Source: Bradymonas sediminis
GTDB taxonomy: Bacteria > Myxococcota_A > Bradymonadia > Bradymonadales > Bradymonadaceae
Direction: 5' to 3'
Assembly (NCBI RefSeq): GCF_003258315.1
Contig: NZ_CP030032.1
Span: forward strand, 1,092,001 to 1,156,000
DNA length: 64,000 nucleotides
Position 1 is the stretch's first letter; every line of letters starts with the position of its first letter. The notes beneath the pieces are model-generated. The model had not been told where the DNA came from and did no database searches. It saw only the letters and a list, made by a program, of their open reading frames with translations. The translations under genes were made by a program, and so were the position numbers. This document shows, piece after piece, positions 50,306-59,049 of this stretch.

Positions 50306-52312
50306 TTAGCAAATATCGTCCGCGCTCAGCGGGCAGGGGTCGCAGGCGTCGCCGACGCCGTCGCCGTCGGAGTCGGCCTGGGCCTGGCCGTCGAGGGGGC
50401 GGATGGGGTTGAAGACGGTGGGGCAATTATCGTCGGCGTCGGCGATGCCGTCGCCATCGGCGTCCAGCGGCGAGCTCATTCCGCTATACTCGCCGGTGCG
50501 TGCCGGCACGCAGCTTGGCTCACCAGCCGGGGTGGCGCAGAAGAAAGGCCCATAACTCGACAGCCCGGCGATGTCGGCCCAATGGTAGCTGAAGCTACCG
50601 GTTCCGATATCTGATTTGAGGCAGGCCAGGCGCGCGTCGCTGCAGAGCGTGACGCTATCGCAATTGCTCAGCTCATCGGCCGGGGTCAACGCCTGCATCA
50701 AATTGGGCTCGCCAACCAGGGCTTTGCCGCCGCGCATCACGAGCAGGAGGTCGTCGGCTTCGGCGTCAATCACCGCGCGGTAGCCCGCGTTTTGGCCGGC
50801 GTTATAGACAGCGATATCGGCGATATAACCCTCGGCGATTTTACCGAGCTTATCGCCCACGCCCAAGGCAATCGCGCCGTTTTCGCTCGCCATCTTCCAG
50901 ATATCATAGTCGCTAAAATAGTGGTCGTAGTGATTCTGGTTGAGATAATCCACGCATTGCAATTCGCGCGACATATTCGCCGATCCGGTGACCACCCAAT
51001 TGCTCCCGATAGCGATATTGACGCCAAAACGGTCGTAGGTGGTGACTTCGGCGGTGTGGCCGTAGAGGTCGATATCGCTGCGCGCTGACCAGACCAATTT
51101 GCTGCCTCGCTGGGCGAATTGCGCGATATCCTGGGCGTTGAGTCCGACGCCGTGCACCAACGCGGTGTTGGCCGCCATGAGGTCCTGGCCGCCGTTGGCG
51201 CTGCTGGATAGGCAGCGGTATTCATTGCGTGCTTCGGCGTCGATGCCCTCGGCGACGTGCGCCAAAAAGATATCGTTCGTGAGCACGGACGGGTCCTTGA
51301 TGCTTGGATAGTCACAATCGGCGCTGCGCAGGTCTCCGCCAGCGTCTCCCAGCGGGAAGGTGTCGTATCTGACGCTGACGTCGATGCCCTCGGTATTCTG
51401 CGCGCGGTCTAGGTTTCGTACCAGACCGGGCGCGCCGGCCGAGCCGGCGACGCTGGTCACGCCGCTTAAAAGATGGCGAAGCTCCCCATTGAGAATGCCG
51501 ATGGTCCGCCCATCGCTTGGGCCAAGTTGCAGGTTATCATGTCCGCGTGTGCCGGTGCGCCAGTCATTGCGGTGGTCGTAGCGCTCGTCGCCGTGGGCGG
51601 CGGGTGTGTTGGTGCTCCAGGCGAGGTGCTCGTGCGCGTTGATGAGTCCCGGGCTGATGACCGCCTCGCCACATTCGATAAGGGTCGCGGCGGCGGCGTC
51701 GGCTTCATCGGCGCAATCACAGCCCATGCAGGCGATGGTCGCGTTGACCGCGCTTCGGTCGATGAGGATTTGCCCGTTCTCATAGACCTTATCGCCGGCG
51801 AGTAGGTCGCCCTGCATTAAGACGAAATTGTTGGTGCCCGCGACGCTTCGGCAGGATTCGCCCGGCGACGGCGCGGCGGTCGCGTTATCGCAGACGATGA
51901 CATTCTCTTGGCCGGGATCGACGGTGTCTGTATCAGCGCCATCGGCATCACCCGCATCGCTCGGTCCGGCGTCTGGGTTGGTCGCGTCCTCGTCGCCGGT
52001 ATCCGCGTCGAGGGAGTCTGCATCGCTGACGTCGAGCTCTTCGCTGTCCCCGGCGTCGAAGTCCGTATCCGCATCATCGGCGTCGGCTTCCTCGGTATCT
52101 TGAGCGTCGGCATCGGGCTGCTCGGTATCCGATTGGTCGGCGTCAGATGCGTCCAAATCGCGCCCATCTAACTCCTCTGCGATATCTCCAGCGTCTGACC
52201 CGGTGTCTCGGCCGGCATCTTGGGTCGACGCGGTGTCGCCACCGCAGGCCGCGGCGCTCATTAAGAATGCAGTGAGGATAAAGAGAAGACGGCCGGGGCG
52301 GTTGCTTTGCAT
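50306..52312 (-). CDS. Secreted amidohydrolase lipoprotein, short copy 3 of a tandem triplet
   Basis: This 668-residue protein has the lipobox SAAAC and a long acidic linker (Asp, Glu, Ala, Ser to about residue 150). Its amidohydrolase domain has NAHEHLAW, LVHGVG and the position of LGTDW read as IGSNW. The Asp of that motif is therefore Asn, which would weaken or abolish metal-dependent catalysis. It keeps one or two thrombospondin type 3 repeats and stops after PLSADDIC, with none of the OB-fold, strand or lamin-tail parts of copies 1 and 2. The start at 52312 lies in the context GCTGATAATG, like the other two. Confidence 0.85.
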   Translation of the reverse strand: MQSNRPGRLLFILTAFLMSAAACGGDTASTQDAGRDTGSDAGDIAEELDGRDLDASDADQSDTEQPDADAQDTEEADADDADTDFDAGDSEELDVSDADSLDADTGDEDATNPDAGPSDAGDADGADTDTVDPGQENVIVCDNATAAPSPGESCRSVAGTNNFVLMQGDLLAGDKVYENGQILIDRSAVNATIACMGCDCADEADAAAATLIECGEAVISPGLINAHEHLAWSTNTPAAHGDERYDHRNDWRTGTRGHDNLQLGPSDGRTIGILNGELRHLLSGVTSVAGSAGAPGLVRNLDRAQNTEGIDVSVRYDTFPLGDAGGDLRSADCDYPSIKDPSVLTNDIFLAHVAEGIDAEARNEYRCLSSSANGGQDLMAANTALVHGVGLNAQDIAQFAQRGSKLVWSARSDIDLYGHTAEVTTYDRFGVNIAIGSNWVVTGSANMSRELQCVDYLNQNHYDHYFSDYDIWKMASENGAIALGVGDKLGKIAEGYIADIAVYNAGQNAGYRAVIDAEADDLLLVMRGGKALVGEPNLMQALTPADELSNCDSVTLCSDARLACLKSDIGTGSFSYHWADIAGLSSYGPFFCATPAGEPSCVPARTGEYSGMSSPLDADGDGIADADDNCPTVFNPIRPLDGQAQADSDGDGVGDACDPCPLSADDIC

Positions 52313-52453
52313 TATCAGCCTATGGGCTCTGCGGTGGGTCAATATTCGGCAGCTAAAATAGCAAGGGCGCGGGAGGTGACTATAGCATTTCTATTTCGCC
52401 GCGCGCAAAAGAGATGGGGGCGCGGGCGCCACTTTCTATAGCCTCCTAGGCAT

Positions 52454-53197
52454 TCATCCTCGAACGATATCGTCGAGGTGCAGGATGCCGCTGAGCTCGG
52501 GGTTGAGCGCGCAGTCGATGAGCAGCGCGGCCAGCTCGGCGCCGGTGCGTGGCTGGTAGCGCTCGCTCAGGCTCTTGGCGCCCAGCGCGCCCAGCGCGGC
52601 GAAGAGGGGCTTGGAGGCGACGGAGCCGATGCGCTCCAGGGGGCGCGACTCGCCGCGGTCGGGGCCCGAGATAAAGGACGCGCGCACGGAGGCCCAGGAG
52701 ACCGACGCCGCCTGGAGTTCGGCTTCGATGCGCGCGCGCACCTTCAGGTAGGGGTTCGTGGTGCCCTGTTTGACCCCGATGGCCGACAGGTAAATAACCC
52801 GGCCCGGCTGGGCGGTCGCCTTATTGGCCTCAAGCACCATATGCGTCAGCCCATAATCGACGGCCTCATAGGTGTCGGCCACCGCCGAATCCGTCCCCTG
52901 GCGACCGCGCGCTTTCGTGGTGCCGAGGAGCAGAAAAATATGAGTGGGCTCGAGGCGCGCGAGCTCGGCGCGGATCGCCTCTTCTTCCCAGGCGGCGGTC
53001 GAAAGTTCGACATTCTCCCAGGCTTTGACGCGCTCCTGCCAGTCCGGCAGCGCCGAGGAGTCCGGGCGAATATGGGCCCAGACCTTGGTCGCGGGGCGTT
53101 CGGCCAACTGCGCGACGACCGCGCGGCCGGTATAGCCTGTTGCGCCGATCACGAGGATGCGCGGGGTGCTGGATTTTTCGCTGGCGTTCGTCGTCAT
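52454..53197 (-). CDS. NAD(P)-binding atypical SDR (NmrA-like)
   Basis: This 247-residue protein has the Rossmann loop GATGYTG at residues 18-24 and continues with strands and helices (THIFLLLGTTKARGRQG, VIYLSAIGVKQGTTNPYLKVRARIEAELQAASVSWASVRASFISGP). It is of the atypical SDR type (NmrA, complex I assembly-like, UbiA-type regulators), where the substrate is often a nucleotide or none. It is separate from its neighbours by 81 and 111 bases. The enzyme role is unknown. Confidence 0.85.
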   Translation of the reverse strand: MTTNASEKSSTPRILVIGATGYTGRAVVAQLAERPATKVWAHIRPDSSALPDWQERVKAWENVELSTAAWEEEAIRAELARLEPTHIFLLLGTTKARGRQGTDSAVADTYEAVDYGLTHMVLEANKATAQPGRVIYLSAIGVKQGTTNPYLKVRARIEAELQAASVSWASVRASFISGPDRGESRPLERIGSVASKPLFAALGALGAKSLSERYQPRTGAELAALLIDCALNPELSGILHLDDIVRG

Positions 53198-53278
53198 TGC
53201 AACTCCGGGGAGGGGCTGGTGCTCGTTCGATTATAGGGGCGTATGGAGCGCGGGCGATGAGCATCGCCAGAGAGGCGC

Positions 53279-54934
53279 TTAAAAAAGTTTAATAATTCCA
53301 GCCGCTTGTAGGGCGGCGAGGGCCAAGATGGCCAGGATCAGCAGCGCCCCGGCGATCAGAGCGGTGCGGGAGTTCCTCTGCTGAGGCATGGCGCCAAAGG
53401 AGTCGAACTCATCCTGCGGCGCCTCCCAGGTCCAGTCTGCGTCCACGTCTGCTTCCGACGCGCTCGCCGCGTTAAATTCGCCCGAAAACGTCTGGCGTTT
53501 GGCGCGTTTTGAGGGCGGCGGTCCCTGGGGAACCTGCGCTGTCGGTTCGCTCGCCTGCGGCGGGCGAAGCTCCGGTCTGGCCGCCGAGGGCGGCGGCGTA
53601 TCAGCCTTTTTCTGGGTGAGGAGGATGACCTCGTTTGGCTCCGGGTCGAGCGCGGTGATGATGGACGAGGAGACCGGCGTGGACACGAAGCCGGGCGGCG
53701 GGGCATCCGTAAACGCGTCATCAAGGCCCGAGATTCGGTTGGAGCGCGAGCTTGCCTCGGCCTCTTGAACCCGGGCGCGCTGCGGGAATTCCGGCAAGGA
53801 ATCAAAGGGAATCGCCGAGTCGTCCGTCACTCTGCGCGCGCTCGTCTGGGCCGCGTCTGCGCCGATCTCCAGCGCGCGCAACATGCTCTCGGTCGTGCGT
53901 TTCTCGCGCACGCCGTGGCTTCCGACGGCGGAAGTTCGGAAGTCTGGCGAGCTCGCGATGCCTCTTTTGGGGGCCGCGTTCTCCAGGCCTTCGCTATGCG
54001 AGTCGAGGCCCAAAAATTCAGTGGTGGGCGGGTCTTCCTCGTCGAAGGCGGGGCTGAGCATCTCGGCCGCGCTGGGGCTGAGCGCCTCGAGGAAGGCCTG
54101 GGCCGACGGGTAGCGGTCGGCCTTTTCTTTCGACAGCGCCTTGAGCAAGACAGCCTCAAAGCGCGAGTCGCGCAGCGGCGCCTTCGCAAATTTCGGCACC
54201 GCCGTAAATAGATGCGCGCGCATCACTTTGGCCGCGCTCTCGTCATAAAACGGGGGCTTGCCGCAGGCTGTTTCGTATAAAATAACGGCCAGCGCATAGA
54301 GGTCGCTCAGCGGGTCAACCTCGTCGCCAGCCGCTTGCTCCGGGGACATATAGGTCGGGGTTCCGACGGTGCTCCCGCTGAGCGTGAGCTTTCGCCCGGG
54401 CTGGGCGCCGGCGGCCTCGGGCATCGCGAGCTTCGCGATCCCGAAGTCGAGAACCTTTACGAAGTCGTGATCCTCGCCCATACGCGTTAGGAAGATATTC
54501 TCGGGCTTTAAGTCGCGGTGGATGATCTGCTGGCTATGCGCCTCGTGCAGACTCTGAAGGGCCTGGCGCCCGATATGAAGGATGCGCTCCATCTCAACCG
54601 TGCGCTGCCTGGCGAGCACATCGGCGAGGTCTTCGCCCTCGAGCAATTCCATGACAATGAAGAGCAGGTTTTCGTGACTGCCATAATCATGCACGGTGAT
54701 GGTATTGGGGTGGCGCAGCCGACTGGCCAGGCGCGCCTCGCGTTTGAAGCGCTCGACGACATCCGAGACCGCCATGAATTTAGGCGGCAAGATTTTAAGC
54801 GCGACATCCCGATCCATATTGAGCTGGCGGGCACGATAAACCATGCCGAAGCCGCCTCGACCGACTTCCTCAATAAGCTGGTAGCGCTCCGCGAGCACCA
54901 TTCCCGGCTGTAATTTTGTATCGGTTGCGCTCAT
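53279..54934 (-). CDS. Eukaryotic-like Ser/Thr protein kinase, membrane-anchored
   Basis: The 551 residues begin with a full Hanks-type kinase domain (18-290): GRGGFG at 25-30, Lys47 in VALKIL, HRDLKPEN at 139-146, DFG at 163-165, GTPTYMSPEQ. A long disordered Pro/Ser/Ala-rich region follows, and one membrane segment (about 524-546) ends at the C-terminus, so the kinase faces the cytoplasm. No extracellular sensor part is present beyond that segment. Its start is 127 bases from the divergent DNA methylase gene. No substrate protein can be named from sequence. The AT-rich 54935-55061 region must hold both promoters. Confidence 0.93.
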   Translation of the reverse strand: MSATDTKLQPGMVLAERYQLIEEVGRGGFGMVYRARQLNMDRDVALKILPPKFMAVSDVVERFKREARLASRLRHPNTITVHDYGSHENLLFIVMELLEGEDLADVLARQRTVEMERILHIGRQALQSLHEAHSQQIIHRDLKPENIFLTRMGEDHDFVKVLDFGIAKLAMPEAAGAQPGRKLTLSGSTVGTPTYMSPEQAAGDEVDPLSDLYALAVILYETACGKPPFYDESAAKVMRAHLFTAVPKFAKAPLRDSRFEAVLLKALSKEKADRYPSAQAFLEALSPSAAEMLSPAFDEEDPPTTEFLGLDSHSEGLENAAPKRGIASSPDFRTSAVGSHGVREKRTTESMLRALEIGADAAQTSARRVTDDSAIPFDSLPEFPQRARVQEAEASSRSNRISGLDDAFTDAPPPGFVSTPVSSSIITALDPEPNEVILLTQKKADTPPPSAARPELRPPQASEPTAQVPQGPPPSKRAKRQTFSGEFNAASASEADVDADWTWEAPQDEFDSFGAMPQQRNSRTALIAGALLILAILALAALQAAGIIKLF

Positions 54935-55061
54935 GGAATTATTGATGCGCTTAAAAATTGAGTGAGATTACGATAGCAACGGCATTTTACACCACGAATT
55001 GAGATTCAATAGTACGCAATTTTGAATATCTTACAAATCTAATAGTGGCTTTTAGGAAAAA

Positions 55062-56996
55062 ATGAACCTCAACGCGGCTCAATACTTGGCGAAGTTGGCT
55101 CATCGGCGCCTATTTGAAAAGAATACACCCTTTTGCCCGATTCGGGTAAGGGCCTATTTGAGCGCGATACTCGTGGACTTGCGCGACGGCGAACCCGACG
55201 CGCTTGACGGGTGGTTAGGCGTGCTTGAGGGCGCGGTTGCGGAGGGCGCTGAATATAGCGCAGAGCCCGGCGCGGTGGAGTCGATCGTCACTCGGCTCGA
55301 CACACAGACCCGGCGCGACGGCGGCATTTACCCCACGCCACGCCCCCTCGCCGATGCGATGGCCGGCCAGATTGAGGGGCGGGACGGCGAGGTTGTGCTC
55401 GATTTGTCGGCAGGCGCGGGGACGCTGCTGGCGAGCGCGATTCGGCGCGCGCCGGGGCTGCGGGCGGTCGGGGTCGAGCTGAACCCGACGATGGCGCTGG
55501 CCGCCGCGATCAACCTGGCGGCGACGCGTCTGGAGGTAGGCGGCGCGATCCCGCAAGATTTACCCGATCGCATTTATATCGGCGACGGCCTGCGGGCCGA
55601 CGCGCCCTGGTGTGAGTGGGAGGGCAGGGCGGCGGCGGTGCTGGGCAACCCGCCTTATCTTCGCGAGAAAGGGCATCGCGAATTTTTCGACGACCTCAAG
55701 GCACGGCATCCTCATTTGCAGGCGTATTTTTGCGCGCGTATGGACCTTCAATATCTGTTCTTTCACCGCTCCGCGTCGTTTTTGCGCCCCGGCGGGAAGT
55801 TGGTCTTTGTGACCTCGGCCTATTGGCTGAGTGCGACGCACGCCCGGGTGTTGCGCCGTGATTTGAGCGAGCGGCTGGCGCCGGAGTTTTTGTTGCGGGT
55901 CGAGACCGGCGGCATATTTGCCGACGCGCCGGGGCAACATACGCTGCTCAGCATTTTTCGGCGCGCCGAAGCTGCGCCCGCCGCGCCTCGCCGGCTGCGG
56001 GCCGTCTCGCTGGCGAAGGCGCCCGCGGATTGGGACGTGCTGGTCGGCGCCATTTTGTCGAGTGAAATCGAGCGCGAGAACGCGGGCGCTCCGCGCGTTT
56101 TTGAGCACGCCGCCGATGAACTGGGCGCCGATCTCTGGTCCGTCTTTTCTGACGATCAGACGATGCAATGGGGTCAGGCGCTTAAAGACAATCTGCCGCC
56201 GCTGCGCGATTTTTTGAGCGACCGACAGGGGTTTGTGAGCGGCGCGGATCGCTTCACCGCGCGCCATCGAAAATTCTACGCCGCAGACGCCGAGATTCCG
56301 GCCAAGGGCGCGCCGATATTTCTATTCGAGAGCCCCGAGGAGGTCCCGCCAGAGCTGGCAAAAATCGCGGCCTCGGGCTCCACCGTGCTCCGCCCGCTTT
56401 TGCGCGCCCGCCACCTCACGCCCAACGCCATCTATTATACCCCCCCGTCCGAGGAGCTCGCCCTTTATATAGACGGCCCGCTGAGCGTCGAAAATGAAGC
56501 GCTCTTGGCCGAGCATCTTCAGCCTTTTCGCCCGGTTTTGGAGCGCCGCCGCGAAGTCCAATCCGGCACCATGCCCTGGTACCGCCTCCACTGGCCACGC
56601 TCGCGCGCCGAACAGGTCGCCCCCAAACTCGTGGTCCCGCGCCGCGCCCCCAAACCCTGCTTTGCCCTCGACCTCGCCGGGCAAATGATCTCGAGCGATT
56701 GCACCTATTTGGTCGGCCAACCGGGCGATACCTTGGAAGATCTGATCCGACTGATGGTTTTGCTCAATAGCGCATATTGCGAGCGTTATTTGCGTAATTT
56801 TGGCAAATCGAAGGGCAAGCAACTCGAGTTCTATTCGGAGCCGTTGCGCGGGCTGCCGCTGCCGGTTATGCGTGATGAGAAGGGGCGGCTGCGATGGTTT
56901 GATAACCTCGGAGTTGGCGATACTGAGAATGATGTATGGCGGGCGGAGCGGCGTCGGTGGGAGGCGGTCTTTTGGAACTTGGGTGGCGTGCTATAA
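55062..56996 (+). CDS. Eco57I/TaqI-like N6-adenine DNA methylase
   Basis: This 644-residue protein has the N-terminal helical part, motif X GGIYPTPRPLADAM (88-100), AdoMet motif I DLSAGAGTLL (114-123), catalytic NPPYLREK (196-203) and LRPGGKLVFVTSAYWL. It ends in a TaqI-like specificity domain, closing with RNFGKSKGKQLEFYSEPLRGLPLPV. It lacks the PD-(D/E)xK part of type IIG enzymes, and no partner nuclease follows, so it looks like an orphan or solitary methylase. It is smaller than BREX PglX. The ATG at 55062 has AGGA five bases upstream. An IS66 element lies 24 bases after its stop codon. Confidence 0.88.
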   Translation: MNLNAAQYLAKLAHRRLFEKNTPFCPIRVRAYLSAILVDLRDGEPDALDGWLGVLEGAVAEGAEYSAEPGAVESIVTRLDTQTRRDGGIYPTPRPLADAMAGQIEGRDGEVVLDLSAGAGTLLASAIRRAPGLRAVGVELNPTMALAAAINLAATRLEVGGAIPQDLPDRIYIGDGLRADAPWCEWEGRAAAVLGNPPYLREKGHREFFDDLKARHPHLQAYFCARMDLQYLFFHRSASFLRPGGKLVFVTSAYWLSATHARVLRRDLSERLAPEFLLRVETGGIFADAPGQHTLLSIFRRAEAAPAAPRRLRAVSLAKAPADWDVLVGAILSSEIERENAGAPRVFEHAADELGADLWSVFSDDQTMQWGQALKDNLPPLRDFLSDRQGFVSGADRFTARHRKFYAADAEIPAKGAPIFLFESPEEVPPELAKIAASGSTVLRPLLRARHLTPNAIYYTPPSEELALYIDGPLSVENEALLAEHLQPFRPVLERRREVQSGTMPWYRLHWPRSRAEQVAPKLVVPRRAPKPCFALDLAGQMISSDCTYLVGQPGDTLEDLIRLMVLLNSAYCERYLRNFGKSKGKQLEFYSEPLRGLPLPVMRDEKGRLRWFDNLGVGDTENDVWRAERRRWEAVFWNLGGVL

Positions 56997-57020
56997 TGAT
57001 TTTAAAAAATAAATACAAAA

Positions 57021-58602
57021 GTAAGCGTTCAGCGGGTCGACCTAAAAGTCAGCCATTTACGCGATCAAGAGCGGTGCTGGTGCCTCATTTCTCAGCGCCT
57101 CAACCGCTTGGGTGATATAATCGAGGGCGCTGATCGACTGGCGCTTGCAAGTCTCTGCGATGGTCCACAGCCGCTCCATCATCCGCAATCCGGCGTTGGA
57201 TTGCGAGCCCCAGGAGATCTTTCGCTGGACCACTGGCCCGCGAAGCGCGCGCTCCGAGGCGTTGTTGGTCATCTCAACGCCGGGGTGTTCCAGAAAAACC
57301 CAGGCCATCTTTAGATGCTTATCTTTTAGAAGCCAGCGAACTACCGCCGGCGCGGCTTTCCCGTGGGCCGCCGCCTTTTTGAGCAAGGCTTCCCACTTTG
57401 GGCGCACCTTTTGGCGGACCCATATGACGCATTTTTCGTGCGGGATTTCATCGGCGTTCGTGCGCGCCCATTTACCCTGAAGTTCGCGGCTCATGACCTC
57501 CAATTTCTTGCCAATCTGGCCGACTTCGCCGTCGAGTTCCGACATTTTTACAAACTCGCGTAGCAGGTGCGCATGACAAATTTGATGACGTTCGGCCGCC
57601 AAATATGAGTACGCGCCGTAGCGATCGGTAACGAAGATACGCGCGCCGGGGGCGCCGATAATCTCCTGGGCGACCGCTTTAGTACGACCCGACCGGATCC
57701 GATAGACGGCAGCCTGTGCGCTCTGAATGACCCAGATCCAATGCGGAAGTCGGCCTTTTCGCCAGCCGGTTTCATCGACCCCGACCTGCTCGGCCCGCTG
57801 AATCGCCGTGCACGCCTGATCGAATCCGGGCTTTAGCGCGGCGCTTGCCTCCTCAAGATGGCGCTGCACGCACCCGAGCGAGCTGGGCGCGCCGAGCACC
57901 TCGCCGACAAACCAGTCGAGTTGCCGGCGCGTGTCCGTCGTAAGCGTTCCAAGTGTGGCCAGCAGCCCAACCAGGCGCGGCCCCCAACCGCTTTTTTCGA
58001 CCGCTTCGGGCAGCTTTGCGCGCGTTCGATGCCCGCACCCCGGGCACTCACAGGCCATGCGCTGGTGTTCGGTGCATTCGATAAGCTTCGGCGGAACCTC
58101 AAAAACTTGATGGCGCACCGGCTCGCCGCGTGCATCTTCAGCCGCTAGCTCGAGCCCACATTCTGAGCAATTTGTGGGAAAATACTGCTTTTGATGGTCC
58201 ACCTTCTCCGGCGGCCAAAGCTCACGGTGGTGGCCCGGATGCCCCTTTTGAGCGCCCTGGGCGCGTTTTCCGTTTTCTTTTTTTTTACGCTGGGCACGCT
58301 GCTTCGGCCCATCGCTGGACGGCGGCTTCGAGGAGTTCTGCGAATTCAAACCGAGTTGGCGCTCCAATTGGTCAATGCGCTTTAACGCTTGTTCGAGTTG
58401 CGCGGCGAGTTTGGCGCAATAAAGTTCCCGTTCCTTCAGGCATCCACGAAGACGGGCGTTCTCGGCTTCGAGCTCGGCGATGCGTAAATCACGTTTGTCG
58501 GGTAGTATCTCCATCACATTAAGTGTCGGAACCGGAGGCGCTCAGGCAACCCGAAAAGTGTCTGTCAGCCCCATTTTAGGTAGACCCGCTGAATGCTTAC
58601 AT
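57021..58602. mobile_element. IS66-family insertion sequence, both ends visible
   Basis: Terminal inverted repeats GTAAGCRTTCAGCGGGTC (57021 inward) and its complement (ending at 58602) bound 1582 bases holding one transposase gene. The flanking 8 bases, ATACAAAA on the left and ATGCAAAA on the right, look like the 8-bp target duplication of IS66 elements with one base changed. No TnpA/TnpB accessory genes are present, as in the single-gene ISBst12-type branch. Confidence 0.9.
57057..58514 (-). CDS. IS66-family transposase
   Basis: This 485-residue protein has an N-terminal coiled coil, a KPPSSDG region, a CSECG...CPGCG zinc finger (about 117-165) and the DDE core: VGVDETGW, FVTDRYGAYS and TNNASERALR. 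It matches the IS66 TnpC type in full and has no visible frameshift, so it may be active. An adjacent in-frame GTG just before the ATG at 58514 is less likely as the start. Confidence 0.92.
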   Translation of the reverse strand: MEILPDKRDLRIAELEAENARLRGCLKERELYCAKLAAQLEQALKRIDQLERQLGLNSQNSSKPPSSDGPKQRAQRKKKENGKRAQGAQKGHPGHHRELWPPEKVDHQKQYFPTNCSECGLELAAEDARGEPVRHQVFEVPPKLIECTEHQRMACECPGCGHRTRAKLPEAVEKSGWGPRLVGLLATLGTLTTDTRRQLDWFVGEVLGAPSSLGCVQRHLEEASAALKPGFDQACTAIQRAEQVGVDETGWRKGRLPHWIWVIQSAQAAVYRIRSGRTKAVAQEIIGAPGARIFVTDRYGAYSYLAAERHQICHAHLLREFVKMSELDGEVGQIGKKLEVMSRELQGKWARTNADEIPHEKCVIWVRQKVRPKWEALLKKAAAHGKAAPAVVRWLLKDKHLKMAWVFLEHPGVEMTNNASERALRGPVVQRKISWGSQSNAGLRMMERLWTIAETCKRQSISALDYITQAVEALRNEAPAPLLIA

Positions 58603-58759
58603 GCAAAAAAACGTGTTTATTTGAATTGTTTTAATGTGAAGAGGGTGCGCGTGTGTTTTTGTTAGTTGGGTACGGTTTCATATAATTCAAAGCACCAATT
58701 AGTTTATTCAGGATCGGTTTGACAAGCGTCTAATCAAAAGGGTGTGAATCTCATATTGA

Positions 58760-59014
58760 TCACGCCGCCTGAGCTGCTGGCTCAACGCACCGCTTAAAGC
58801 TCGGCATCATCACCTGCATCGCGTCCTCCCATCTGGCGTCCGTCGCCAAGCTTCGCAGCGTCAAAATGGACTGTCCTCCACGGGGCTTCCAGCGCTGCCC
58901 GTTTCGCTTCATTCCCGTCTGCACCAGTTGTTTACAGCAGGCCTCGACGTGTCCGCTGCCGATGGGATGGCCTTTGGCGCGCGCCTCGGCATAGTTCATT
59001 TGGGCCTTGTGGCA
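58760..59014 (-). pseudogene. C-terminal remnant of an ISKra4-like transposase
   Basis: The frame holds CHKAQMNYAEARAKGHPIGSGHVEACCKQLVQTGMKRNGQRW and SILTLRSLATDARWEDA, the end of ISKra4-type transposases (GLPIGSGPVEAACK and ALTLRAL blocks). Its N-terminal part is missing. The frame breaks exactly at the left end of the IS3 element. The first residues read there (MSVKPGS) come from the IS end and are not part of the gene. Confidence 0.8.
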
Positions 59015-59049
59015 TGACCCGGGTTTCACGGACACTGAAATGGCAGCAT

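Noticed and set aside
53279-56996. Complete BREX or Pgl system
   Set aside because: No PglZ, BrxC or Lon-like gene is present. The kinase has a plain Hanks domain with a membrane anchor, and the methylase is about half the size of PglX.
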